DNA from: JAICMB01 sp963795935 | GTDB lineage: Bacteria; Acidobacteriota; Terriglobia; Bryobacterales; Bryobacteraceae | Reading direction: 5' to 3' | Assembly: GCA_963795935.1 (NCBI GenBank) | Contig: CAWCJO010000013.1 | Coordinates: 105,167 to 169,166, forward strand | Length of the DNA: 64,000 bases | Part shown: positions 20,588-29,219 of the stretch, one piece after another | How the letters are laid out: every line of letters begins with the position of its first letter | Numbering within the stretch: position 1 is the first letter of the stretch | The notes under the pieces: model-generated | Database searches by the model: none | Told to the model about the DNA's origin: nothing | The model's input: only the letters and a program-made list of their open reading frames with translations | Translations under genes and position numbers: made by a program

Positions 20588-21411
20588 CAGCGCCACCATA
20601 GTGCGCTGACGACCGAGCCGCCGTCGTGCACCAGCTCCGTGCCGGTAATGTAGGCCGCTTCATCGGACGCAAGAAACGCCGCCGCCGCCGCTATCTCCTC
20701 CACAGTCGACATGCGGTGCGCGGGAATATTATCCTCGAGCGCCTTCATGATGGACGGATCGGCGAGCAGTTCACGGTTAATGTCCGTGACCGCCCCCTGA
20801 GGGCACAGCAAGTTCGAAGTGATGCCGTGATCCGCCAGCTCCAGCGCTGCCAGACGGCTCATCATCATCAGCCCCGCCTTGGCAACGCAGTATGCCGCCT
20901 GTTTCGCCGTCGGCAGAAGCGACGCGGTCGAGCCGACATGAATCATGCGTCCGCCGCGCTTCTGCTCCACCATCAGCCGCCCTACGATCTGCGTGGCGTG
21001 AAAGGCGCCGGTCAGGTCAACGGCCAGCATGCGGTCCCAATCCTCCAACCGGCATTCAAGGAGTGAGCCGAAGACGATCATTCCCGCGTTGTTCACAAGA
21101 ATATCGATAGCCCCCAGGCGCGCACTCACGTCCTCAACCGCGCGTTGCACCTCGCCGCGGCTCGAGACATCGGCGTAAATCGCAATCGCCTGAACGCCCA
21201 GCGCCTCGACTTCGCGCGCCGTCCGCTGCGCCGCGTCCAGGTCGCGATCCGCAATCCCGATCGACGCGCCCTCTTGCCCAAAACGAAGCGCAATCGCTCG
21301 GCCGATGCCCCGCGCGCCCCCGGTGATGAACGCCGTTTTTCCGCTCAGTCGATCGCGGACGGGCGTGATATGAGGACGAAAGCGCTCCGTATTCGAGACA
21401 AAGCCGCTCAT
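20587..21411 (-). CDS. Short-chain dehydrogenase/reductase in rhamnose-type operon
   Basis: The start at 21411 (MSGFVSNTERF) overlaps the aldolase stop in ATGA and gives 274 residues. The cofactor motif TGGARGIG, acidic IADRDLDAA, NNAGMIVFG, and the catalytic residues in HVGSTASLLPTAKQAAYCVAKAG are intact. The C-terminus has CPQGAVTDINRELL and VHDGGSVVS. The position between a DHDPS-type aldolase and a rhamnonate dehydratase-like gene suggests oxidation of L-rhamnose to the lactone, or of 2-keto-3-deoxy-L-rhamnonate at C4. Sequence alone does not decide between these. Its stop codon shares a base with the next start codon (TGATG), so translation is probably coupled. Confidence 0.87.
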   Translation of the reverse strand: MSGFVSNTERFRPHITPVRDRLSGKTAFITGGARGIGRAIALRFGQEGASIGIADRDLDAAQRTAREVEALGVQAIAIYADVSSRGEVQRAVEDVSARLGAIDILVNNAGMIVFGSLLECRLEDWDRMLAVDLTGAFHATQIVGRLMVEQKRGGRMIHVGSTASLLPTAKQAAYCVAKAGLMMMSRLAALELADHGITSNLLCPQGAVTDINRELLADPSIMKALEDNIPAHRMSTVEEIAAAAAFLASDEAAYITGTELVHDGGSVVSALWWR

Positions 21412-22253
21412 AGGAGTTCGCTGACGCCGGCGATCAATCGATCCAGCTCCGATAGCTGCATTGTACTGAGCGCCACCCGCGGACGCCGGGAATACGAGCT
21501 CTCGAGAACGCCGCGCATGGTCAGCAAGCGCTTCTCGCAAGCGATCACCATCTCGACCGATTGCATCATGAATTGCAGCAGCGGTAATAAGCGCGCATGC
21601 ATCGCGCGGCCCTCCGCCGGATTGGCGCGAAGCAGATCCCAGATTCGGACGAAGGAGCGCGTCATAGCGACGCCCGGCATGCATCCAACGCAGCCGGCGG
21701 ACACCGCCTCCGGAAGATCGAGCCCGTTGTATCCCACAATTGTCGGAATATGGGGGACGCAAAACGATGGATACGCATCTATCTTGATGTAATCGACGTC
21801 CAAAGACCCCAGCACTTCCGGCGCGATACCGGTCTGCGCCGGCGCGTATTGGACAACCACGGGCGCGTGTACCGCGGCGGCAATATCGTGAATGTGGTCG
21901 ACAATGGCTTGCGGCGCGGGATTGAGAAAGAACGGCGGCAGGATCATAACGGCATCCGCGCCGTCGTGGATGGCCTGTTGCGCGTGCCGTACAGCTACTT
22001 CGGTGGCATGATGCGTAACCGAAACGATAACTGGCGCGCGCCCCGCGACGGACCGGACCACCGCCTGCCTCAGTTGCCGATGCTCGGCGCAATCGAGCTT
22101 GTAATACTCACTGGCCAAACCGAACATCACGACCGCGCTTGCGCCGGATTCGATGGCGTAGTCGACTGCGCGGCCGAAACTCGCGTAATCAATTTCACCC
22201 GTGGACGCGAACGGAGTCGGAAGCACGGGAATGATTCCCGACAGCGCGGACAT
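21408..22253 (-). CDS. DHDPS/N-acetylneuraminate-lyase family aldolase
   Basis: This protein of 281 residues starts at the ATG at 22253, overlapping the upstream stop (TGATG). A GTG one codon earlier is also in frame. The class I aldolase barrel shows GIIPVLPTPFAS, FGLASEYYKLD in place of the GTTGE loop, the conserved Tyr in VVVQYAPAQ, and the Schiff-base Lys in DVDYIKIDAYP. Family members cleave or dehydrate 2-keto-3-deoxy sugar acids. In this operon the expected substrate is the product of the rhamnonate dehydratase-like enzyme, giving pyruvate and lactaldehyde. The block HRQLRQAVVRSVAGRAPVIV is typical of the sugar-acid branch. The assignment of substrate is contextual. Confidence 0.85.
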   Translation of the reverse strand: MSALSGIIPVLPTPFASTGEIDYASFGRAVDYAIESGASAVVMFGLASEYYKLDCAEHRQLRQAVVRSVAGRAPVIVSVTHHATEVAVRHAQQAIHDGADAVMILPPFFLNPAPQAIVDHIHDIAAAVHAPVVVQYAPAQTGIAPEVLGSLDVDYIKIDAYPSFCVPHIPTIVGYNGLDLPEAVSAGCVGCMPGVAMTRSFVRIWDLLRANPAEGRAMHARLLPLLQFMMQSVEMVIACEKRLLTMRGVLESSYSRRPRVALSTMQLSELDRLIAGVSELL

Positions 22254-23016
22254 CACGCCACCACGCCCCCCGGATATCGCTCCAAAACCTTGGGATCGTA
22301 TAGCGGAATAAAATGATCGGCTTCCCGGCGGATACGCGAATAGGCCCTGTGTCCTTCGGCAAGGCTCTCGCCGATCCCGAGCGGATGCCCTTCGAGATTT
22401 TCATACTTGAAAGCGCAGTCCGAAATTGCTACCCGGCCCTTCGCCGTATCTACCGTGTAGGTCATGGAGCTGCGGTGGTGCGTCCCGGCCCACCAGGCGC
22501 TAATGCCGGGCGCGATCTCGTCATCGTCTTCGAGAAGTCGCACGCGGTCCCGCGCGTCGAAAAGCAAATATTTAAGCACATCGTCCGGGATGCACATTTC
22601 CCGCGGCACATGCAACCACGGCGGCCTTGCCATAATATCTTCGATCCACCCCCGGCGCGACATGCAGACCTGCGCATTCCGGAACAGCGGGATGTTCGCG
22701 GTTGCGTAGAGCTGAAGCGGCGTGATCAAAATATGCGTGACTCCGTCCAGGCCGATGCCAATCGAAGCTAGCGCCTTCTCGGGCAATTCTTCGTCCCGCG
22801 CAACATCTGGCAGCGTTCGCCGGCAAAAGCTCTCCATCGTTGGTTCAACTCCGACAATTGGCGTGGCGGCCCTGTATTGACGATCGCGGTTATGCCCTTC
22901 CCGCAAATCGCGACCATGTAGAAGAACAGAGTTTCCCACTCGCCCCAACGGCTCATCCAGAAGACCTCGGGACCCGGCACGTCCGCCTGGGCCAACTTCA
23001 GGACACGCACGGTCAT
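22253..23016 (-). CDS. Metallo-beta-lactamase-fold protein lacking the metal motif, one frameshift
   Basis: The start at 23016 (MTVRVLKLAQADVPGPEVF) leads into an MBL-like first strand (ITAIVNTGPP). The frame breaks near 22795, and adding one G in CGCGGGAC restores RDEELPEKALASIGIG. The conceptual length is 254 residues. Where lactonase-type MBL proteins have THxHxDHxGN, this one has ILITPLQLYATANIPLF, so the four ligand positions read Pro, Gln, Tyr, Ala. The later GHTPGH site is AGTHHRSSM, and only the SDCAF Asp and a late LYD Asp remain. The rest of the fold is well kept (FRNAQVCMSRRGW, KVLERYP). I infer a non-hydrolytic or re-purposed protein heading the rhamnose-type operon. Confidence 0.75.
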
Positions 23017-23144
23017 GTGATTGCTTGACGCCGACTGTGTCACATTTACAAACTTAGTGCAGCCGCTCGAGGGTTTTCAACATCGCGAATGCAGCCCCAC
23101 TCCGTGAGCCGCACCCAGCGCACAACGATGTTACGCTGAAGACT

Positions 23145-24922
23145 TTGGATGTGACTCGAAGACGCACGATGGAACTGCTCCTTCTGGGTGCGCTTCGCGC
23201 GGCCGGGCAAGGCGTTTCCACCCGCAATGTAACGCCGACTCCTCGTAGTAAACCGTCGGGACTCCCATTCCATGCCCATTTCACTGATATCGCATACGAG
23301 GCTGGGCTGCGCGCGCCGGTCATCTGCGGGGCCGAAGATCATAAGACCTACATTCTTGAAGCAGTCGGTTGCGGCGTAGCCTTCTTGGATTACGACAACG
23401 ATGGCTGGCTGGACATTTTTGTGCTGAGCGGTACTCGCCTGGAAGGCTCCCCCGGCGCCACGAACCGTCTATACAGAAACAATCGCGATGGAACCTTTAC
23501 CGACGTCACCGGCCAAGCAGGACTCCATCGCACGGGGTGGGCCTCTTCGGTCGCAATCGGCGATTACAACAACGACGGGTTCGATGATATCTTCGTCACC
23601 TATTGGGGACAGAATGTTCTCTACCGCAACAATTGCGATGGCACGTTTACCGATGTCACTAAGGCAGCGGGTCTCCTCCATGAAGGCCTCCGTTGGGGCT
23701 CCGGCTGTACTTTTCTCGATTACGACCGGGACGGCCATCTCGACCTCTTCGTAGCCAACTATCTGGAGTTCGATTTCCAATCCGCTGGCGCGCCCGGCAG
23801 CAACTCGAACTGCAACTGGAAAGGCATTCCGGTGATGTGTGGACCCCGAGGCTTGCCGCCCGCCACGCCTGTGCTGTATCGAAATAACGGGAACGGCTGC
23901 TTCACCGACGTGAGCGAGTCGTCCGGCATTCTCAAGGCGAAGGGTAGCTACATGATGACCGCGTTGCGGCCGACTTTGATAACGACGGATGGCCGGACAT
24001 CTATGTCGCTTGCGATTCGACGCCCAGCTTTCTTCTCCATAACAACCACGATGGGACATTCACGGATATTGGTCTGGAGGCCGGCGTAGCGCTGAATGAA
24101 GACGGCAACGAGCAAGCCGGCATGGGCGTCGGCGTCGGAGATTTCAACCTGGACGGCAACCTCGATATTCTGAAGACGCATTTTTCCGACGACACGAGCG
24201 TTTTGTACCGCAACAACGGCAAGGACTACTTCGACGATGTGACCGTGGTAAGCGGGCTCGGCGTGGAGACCAGGTTTGTCGGGTGGGGCGCGGGCATTGT
24301 CGATCTGGATAACGACGGCAATCCGGATCTATTCATTGTTACCGGCAGCACTTATCCGGAGGTTGCGAAACAGCTTCCCGCCTATCCCATGAAAACTCCG
24401 CGCGTCATTTTTCGCAATCTCGGAAATGGCAAGTTCGAAGAATTGATTGATATGGCCGGCCCGGCAATCGCCGATCCGCATTGCAGCCGCGGCTGCGCCT
24501 TCGGCGATTTCGATAACGACGGGGATCTCGATATCCTGATCGTGAACTTGAACGAACCGCCTTCGCTGCTGCGCAACGACGTGAGCGGAAACAATCATTG
24601 GCTGAAGGTGAAATTAATCGGCGTGAAATCGAACCACGGGGCAATTGGCGCGCGCGTGACGGCGCGCTACGGCGGCAAGACGCAGGCGCAGGAGGTACTC
24701 AGCCAATCGAGCTTCTATTCGGCAAGCGACTCGCGCCTGCATTTCGGGTTAGGAACGGCAATGACGGCCGACCTGGAAATCCGTTGGCCAAGCGGCGCGA
24801 AGGAAACCGTGAAGCGCGTCGCCGCCGATCGTTTGATAGTCGTGAAGGAGGGGGCTGGGATTGTCAAAAGGGTGCGGTTTGCGTCGAGCGAGCCCAGCCG
24901 GACTACTTCGGCTCCGTCATGA
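23145..24922 (+). CDS. CRTAC1-type FG-GAP/ASPIC-UnbV protein, one frameshift
   Basis: An exported repeat protein of about 592 residues. The N-terminus (MDVTRRRTMELLLLGALRAA) looks like a signal sequence. FG-GAP-like beta-propeller repeats carry calcium-type motifs such as DYDNDGWLDIF, DYNNDGFDDIF, DYDRDGHLDLF and DFNLDGNLDIL. The C-terminal ASPIC/UnbV domain is NHWLKVKLIGVKSNHGAIGA through LEIRWPSGAKETV. The frame breaks near 23960; adding one base gives VAADFDNDGWPDIYVACDS. These proteins are abundant in Acidobacteria and Planctomycetes and probably bind glycans or proteins outside the cell, but no function is proven. The 3' end overlaps the next, opposite-strand CRTAC1 gene by 20 bases. Confidence 0.85.
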
Positions 24923-26795
24923 GAATCGTACGGTTAGGGCTGAGTCCTTCGGTCAGTATTTGCTTCTTGCCGGAGGGCCAACCGACTTCTATACGCTCAA
25001 TGCTCGTTGCCTCGCCCAGGCCGAAATATAACGGCAATACGCTCTGGGACAAATAGCCCGACTTGCCGTCATTGTACTTGGTATACACCTGGCCCGCCGC
25101 GCGTACGCGCACTGTTGCGCCCAGGCCGTCGCGGTTCGACGCGGTCCCCTCGAGCACAATTTTGACCCAGTGAATCGGCCTTCGTTCGGATAGATTGCTC
25201 ACCAGGACCTGCGGTTCCGAGTTGAAATCGTTCGTCACTAAGTCTAGGTCGCCGTCATTGTCGAGATCGAACAATACTGAGGAGCGGCTGCCCAAAGTAG
25301 CCATCACAGTGACCTTTCCCGTATGCCCTTCGCAATACTTCGATTCTTTGTCCGCTCCGGAACAGTCCAACTCGAACCAGGGGGTATGCGTGCGTCCATC
25401 CCGGCGCGGCTCAATTCCCAATAGAAACTCAGCGTCCAAAAACTTTTGTCCTCGATTGTTCAAAAGCATCGAGTTAATCCCGTAGCGGTAGGGAAAGTTC
25501 ATCCCGGACGCGATGAAAATGTCGTCCCACCCATCGGCGTTTATGTCTCCGATGCTTACGCCCCAAGGCCAGTAATTTTCCACGCCCATTCTATCGGAAA
25601 CTTCCTCAAACTTACCGCCGCCGAGATTGTGATAAAGCGCGTTACCGAATATGAAGTCGCTCGGCGGCCCCATCAAAAAGCTCTCCGGCGGATGAGTCTG
25701 CGCTTTGCGTTTCTCGCCTTCGGGACCAACCTCCTTAAACATGTCCGAGTGCATATCGGTTATTAACAGATCGGGTCGCCCATCGTTGTCGTAATCGAAG
25801 AACTTGATTCCCATCGCGCCCCAAGGGGTCCTGGGGAAATACTGGCGAGTCTTCTCAACGAATTTGCGTCCGCCGACATTCTCGAAGTAATGATTGGCGC
25901 CCATCATGTTCAGAACGTAGAGATCGGGAAACCCGTCCCCGTTGAGGTCGGCGACGCTGGCGTCTCCGCACCAACCCTCCGGGCGCAGGCCGGCTTCAGC
26001 GGTCACGTCCTTGAACCGGTTATGACCGAGGTTCTTATATAGAACGGGATATTCGAAGCGCTCGGGATACATGTGCCCCGAGAAAGCGTCCTCTAAGCCG
26101 ACGAATGCGCCGTCCGGCCCCTTCGTATCGGTCGTGTACTTGCCGACGTTGCACACGAAAAGATCGACCAGCCCGTCGTTGTCGTAATCGAAGAACACCG
26201 CTCCCGAGGAATGCGATGCGAGATCGACGCCCGCTTCGCGCGATATGTCTTTGAAATGCCCATGCCCGTCATTCTCAAATAGAACGTTGCCGCCGAGCAC
26301 CGTGGTTACGAATAAGTCTTGATCGCCGTCGTTGTCGATGTCGGCAAACGACGCCGTAACGCTGATACGGCCGGGCACGCCGACGCCGGCCTCCGCAGTG
26401 ATGTTCCTGAACTTGCCTCCGCCCAGGTTCTTCCAAAGCTCATTGCCGCCGAGCTGGTTCACGAAGTAAATATCGTATAGCCCGTCTCCATCCACGTCCG
26501 CAACGGCGATCCCGGTACCGTGATCGTAATGGACCGGCTTGTAAGTCTTGCCTGCATCATTGACAATTCGATGGACAAAAGTAATCCCGCTTTCCTTCAG
26601 CTTATCGGTGAACTGAAATTGATAGAAAACTTTGAACTGATTCACCGTCTGCAACTGGGCCTTTTTTCTGGCCCGAAGCGAATCTACTCCGATGTCGCGC
26701 TCGGGATGAAAAATTCTGGTCTGCACGTTTGTACAAAGCCCAACCCAAAACAAAGCGATCCCCACCGAGACCGGAAGCAAGCGCAACAACTGCAT
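24903..26795 (-). CDS. CRTAC1-type FG-GAP/ASPIC-UnbV protein
   Basis: This 630-residue protein has an N-terminal membrane anchor or signal (LLPVSVGIALFWVGLCTNV) and at least six propeller repeats with DVDGDGLYDIY, DIDNDGDQDLF, DYDNDGLVDLF, DLNGDGFPDLY, DYDNDGRPDLL and DINADGWDDIF. It ends with an ASPIC/UnbV domain (HWVKIVLEGTASNRDGLGA, IEVGWPSGKKQIL). It begins one base after the stop of the GH92 gene, so the two are almost certainly one transcript. That pairing suggests a periplasmic or surface role linked to mannose-containing glycans. No frameshift is seen. Confidence 0.92.
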   Translation of the reverse strand: MQLLRLLPVSVGIALFWVGLCTNVQTRIFHPERDIGVDSLRARKKAQLQTVNQFKVFYQFQFTDKLKESGITFVHRIVNDAGKTYKPVHYDHGTGIAVADVDGDGLYDIYFVNQLGGNELWKNLGGGKFRNITAEAGVGVPGRISVTASFADIDNDGDQDLFVTTVLGGNVLFENDGHGHFKDISREAGVDLASHSSGAVFFDYDNDGLVDLFVCNVGKYTTDTKGPDGAFVGLEDAFSGHMYPERFEYPVLYKNLGHNRFKDVTAEAGLRPEGWCGDASVADLNGDGFPDLYVLNMMGANHYFENVGGRKFVEKTRQYFPRTPWGAMGIKFFDYDNDGRPDLLITDMHSDMFKEVGPEGEKRKAQTHPPESFLMGPPSDFIFGNALYHNLGGGKFEEVSDRMGVENYWPWGVSIGDINADGWDDIFIASGMNFPYRYGINSMLLNNRGQKFLDAEFLLGIEPRRDGRTHTPWFELDCSGADKESKYCEGHTGKVTVMATLGSRSSVLFDLDNDGDLDLVTNDFNSEPQVLVSNLSERRPIHWVKIVLEGTASNRDGLGATVRVRAAGQVYTKYNDGKSGYLSQSVLPLYFGLGEATSIERIEVGWPSGKKQILTEGLSPNRTILMTEPK

Positions 26796-26796
26796 C

Positions 26797-29142
26797 TCAA
26801 GATCCGCTACGGGACATGGATGGCGGAGCGTCCTCCGGCGCGCTCGCCCAGTGCCTGTTCGGCGTCGGGCCGAGATTCAAGACCAGCTTGCCGCCGTTTG
26901 CGATTGCCGCATGATCGAACCATGGCTTATCGAGGGTCTTGCCATTGAGCGTCGCCGACTGTATGTACACGTTTTTCTCGGAGTTATTATTGGCGACAAT
27001 AATAAAGTCCTTGCCGTGACCTAGATGAATAGTCACCTCATCGAAAATCGGGCTTCCCATAATGTAATCCGGGGAGGCCGGATTCACCGTATAGAAGCCC
27101 ATCGCGCTCAATACATACCAAGCCGAGCTGGAGCCTTGGTCGTCCATCCCGGGATATCCTAGCCCGTGCTTATCGCTTCCATACAGCAGGCGCAGTATCT
27201 TCCGCGTAAGCTCCTGCGTTTTCCAAGGTTCGCCGGCGTAATCGTAATAATAAGGAGTCTGCCAATCGGGCTGATTGCCCTGCACATACTGGCCGATCAT
27301 CCCCGTGCAGTCGCGGCAGATGCCTTTGGGATTGTACGGAGTGGTAAAGAATTCATCGAGCTTCTTGACGAAATTCTCACGGCCGCCCAGCAGGTTGATC
27401 AATCCCTGCACGTCATGAGGTACCAGCCACAAAGTCGACCAACCCGAGGCTTCCTTCATCATGAAGTTATAGTACGGCTCTCTGGGATCAAAGGGCGAGA
27501 TCCAGGCGCCATCCGCGGTGCGGCCGCGCATGAATCCGACCGTCGGATCGAAGACGTTCTTGTAATTCATGGCGCGCTTGGCGAACATGCGGGCATCGTC
27601 TTCTTTCCCGAGTTTCTTCGCGTATGTCGCAAGCGCCGAGTCGTCCCAACTATATTCGAGCGTCTTGGCAACTCCCGCGTTCCCGCCGGCGTAAGGTGGG
27701 CTCGGATGATCCACCACGATGTCGGGCACCCAACCCCGTTCCAGATAATCCGCCAGATTCCGCCGCGGACCATGCGTGTCCATAGCGTTCTTCCGAAGAT
27801 ATTCGTAAGTGGTTTCCCAGTCGAACTTCAGCCCTCGCTGCCAATCGCCGAGATACATGAGAACCGCATGATCCCCGTGAAAGGACACCCCCATGTATCC
27901 CGAGGCTTTCGCCATATCCAATTGCGAGCGAAGAATATCGAGCTTCACATCGGGCTCGAGCAGCGTCAAAAGAACAATCTGGTTGCGCCCGGTATCCCAA
28001 AAAGGCACCGGCCCGTAGCGGTCGTAATCCGCGACATGTTCCTTCCCATCCGCCCCGCGGAATTCCTCGCCTTTCGCCGCCGTCAGCCTTGGGCTGGCGA
28101 AGACATGATAGAGAGCGGAATAGAAGAAATCTCGTTGCTTCTCAGTCCCTCCCTTTACCTCAATCGAGTTCAGCTTCTTGCTCCAAGCGTCCTCGGCCTG
28201 CTTCTTTACGCCTGCGAAATCCCACCCTGGGATCTCCGCTTCGAGATTCTTTTGCGCCGCTTCATAACTGTCCGCGGCCGCTACCTTCACCAGTATTTGC
28301 TCGCCTTCCGTGGTGGCGAACGTCGCATACGATCCCGCATAGCTTCCCGAAGTAGTTCGCGCATCGGGCGTCACGCTGTCGGAGCCGAGCAGTGTCCGCC
28401 CTCGTCCCCCGCCGCCTTCCGCGGGCGGGTTTTGATGAAACGTCCCAAATTCCTTAAAGGGTCTTGAAAAATCGGCCACGAAGAAGCTTCGGGCGCCTCC
28501 CATCCGCCCGCCGCCGCCGAATCCCCTCCGCTCGGCTTGTCCTCGGACCATGCGATCGCCCACCACTTCGATATTCGAAGCGCCGCGGCCCAGATCCATG
28601 ACAACGGTCGCCCGCTCGGTCCGCGGAAAAGTGAAGCGGTAAATCCCCGACCATGCCGACGCCGTCATCTCCGCCTTGATCTTGTAATCGGGAAAATAAA
28701 CGGCGTAATAGCCGGGCGTGGCTTTCTCGCTCTCCTTGCTGTAGACCGAGTAGCTGCGCTCCGGCGGCACTGTCCAATCCCCTACGATCGGCATCACGAG
28801 CATCCCCGGCATCCCGTTCGAAAACCCCAGCATGATCCGGCGAGGATACGTGTAGGGGTAGTTCACCCCCGCTGGATACGATAAATCCAGGTTCTTGTTC
28901 ACCGGCGCGAAGTTCATCGAAGAGTGCGGCAATGCCGCGCCCGGAGAAGTGAAGCCGGTGTAGAGTTCCTCGCCGGGAGGCGGCGCGTTGCCGATGAGTT
29001 CCCGATTGTCCAGAGGCGCGGTTCCGACCAGCGCGTTGGCATAGTCGATCGGCCGCTTGCGCGACGCGCTGTTGTTGGCTTGGAATGCGAGCGCCGCCAC
29101 ACATCCCAACCCGGCCGCTATGGCGAGATGTTTGCTAAACAT
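26797..29142 (-). CDS. GH92 family alpha-mannosidase, exported
   Basis: The 781-residue protein starts with a signal peptide (MFSKHLAIAAGLGCVAALAF). GH92 features include the N-terminal VGTAPLD region, HSSMNFAPV, PFWDTGRNQIVLLTLLEPD, the substrate-loop MMKEASGWSTLWLVPHDVQG, and the C-terminal catalytic block PGMDDQGSSSAWYVLSAMGF, followed by YIMGSPIFDEVTIHL. In typical members this block reads GN(E/D)DCGxMSAWY; here Cys and Met are replaced but the acidic pair is kept. GH92 enzymes are calcium-dependent exo-mannosidases with alpha-1,2, -1,3, -1,4 or -1,6 specificity. A strong AGGAGG ribosome site lies seven bases before the ATG. It is first in an operon with a CRTAC1 gene. Confidence 0.9.
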   Translation of the reverse strand: MFSKHLAIAAGLGCVAALAFQANNSASRKRPIDYANALVGTAPLDNRELIGNAPPPGEELYTGFTSPGAALPHSSMNFAPVNKNLDLSYPAGVNYPYTYPRRIMLGFSNGMPGMLVMPIVGDWTVPPERSYSVYSKESEKATPGYYAVYFPDYKIKAEMTASAWSGIYRFTFPRTERATVVMDLGRGASNIEVVGDRMVRGQAERRGFGGGGRMGGARSFFVADFSRPFKEFGTFHQNPPAEGGGGRGRTLLGSDSVTPDARTTSGSYAGSYATFATTEGEQILVKVAAADSYEAAQKNLEAEIPGWDFAGVKKQAEDAWSKKLNSIEVKGGTEKQRDFFYSALYHVFASPRLTAAKGEEFRGADGKEHVADYDRYGPVPFWDTGRNQIVLLTLLEPDVKLDILRSQLDMAKASGYMGVSFHGDHAVLMYLGDWQRGLKFDWETTYEYLRKNAMDTHGPRRNLADYLERGWVPDIVVDHPSPPYAGGNAGVAKTLEYSWDDSALATYAKKLGKEDDARMFAKRAMNYKNVFDPTVGFMRGRTADGAWISPFDPREPYYNFMMKEASGWSTLWLVPHDVQGLINLLGGRENFVKKLDEFFTTPYNPKGICRDCTGMIGQYVQGNQPDWQTPYYYDYAGEPWKTQELTRKILRLLYGSDKHGLGYPGMDDQGSSSAWYVLSAMGFYTVNPASPDYIMGSPIFDEVTIHLGHGKDFIIVANNNSEKNVYIQSATLNGKTLDKPWFDHAAIANGGKLVLNLGPTPNRHWASAPEDAPPSMSRSGS

Positions 29143-29162
29143 AAATCCTCCTGGGAATCTTA

Positions 29163-29191
29163 ATCGTATCCGCGTTCGCGGAGTGAATCAA
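29163..29191 (-). promoter_or_regulatory. Promoter with palindromic operator for the GH92 operon
   Basis: On the minus strand, TTGATT (29191 to 29186) and TACGAT (29168 to 29163) are 17 bases apart and 20 bases before the GH92 ATG. The perfect palindrome TCCGCG-TT-CGCGGA (29169-29182) fills most of the spacer, a classic place for repressor binding. The AGGAGG site follows downstream. Two further TTGACA-like hexamers lie upstream near 29201-29215. Confidence 0.5.
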
Positions 29192-29219
29192 TGCGCTGAT
29201 GTCAAGAACTTGTCAACGA

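Noticed and set aside
27166..28467. A 433-codon plus-strand frame
   Set aside because: It is antisense to the GH92 gene, which shows clear family motifs.
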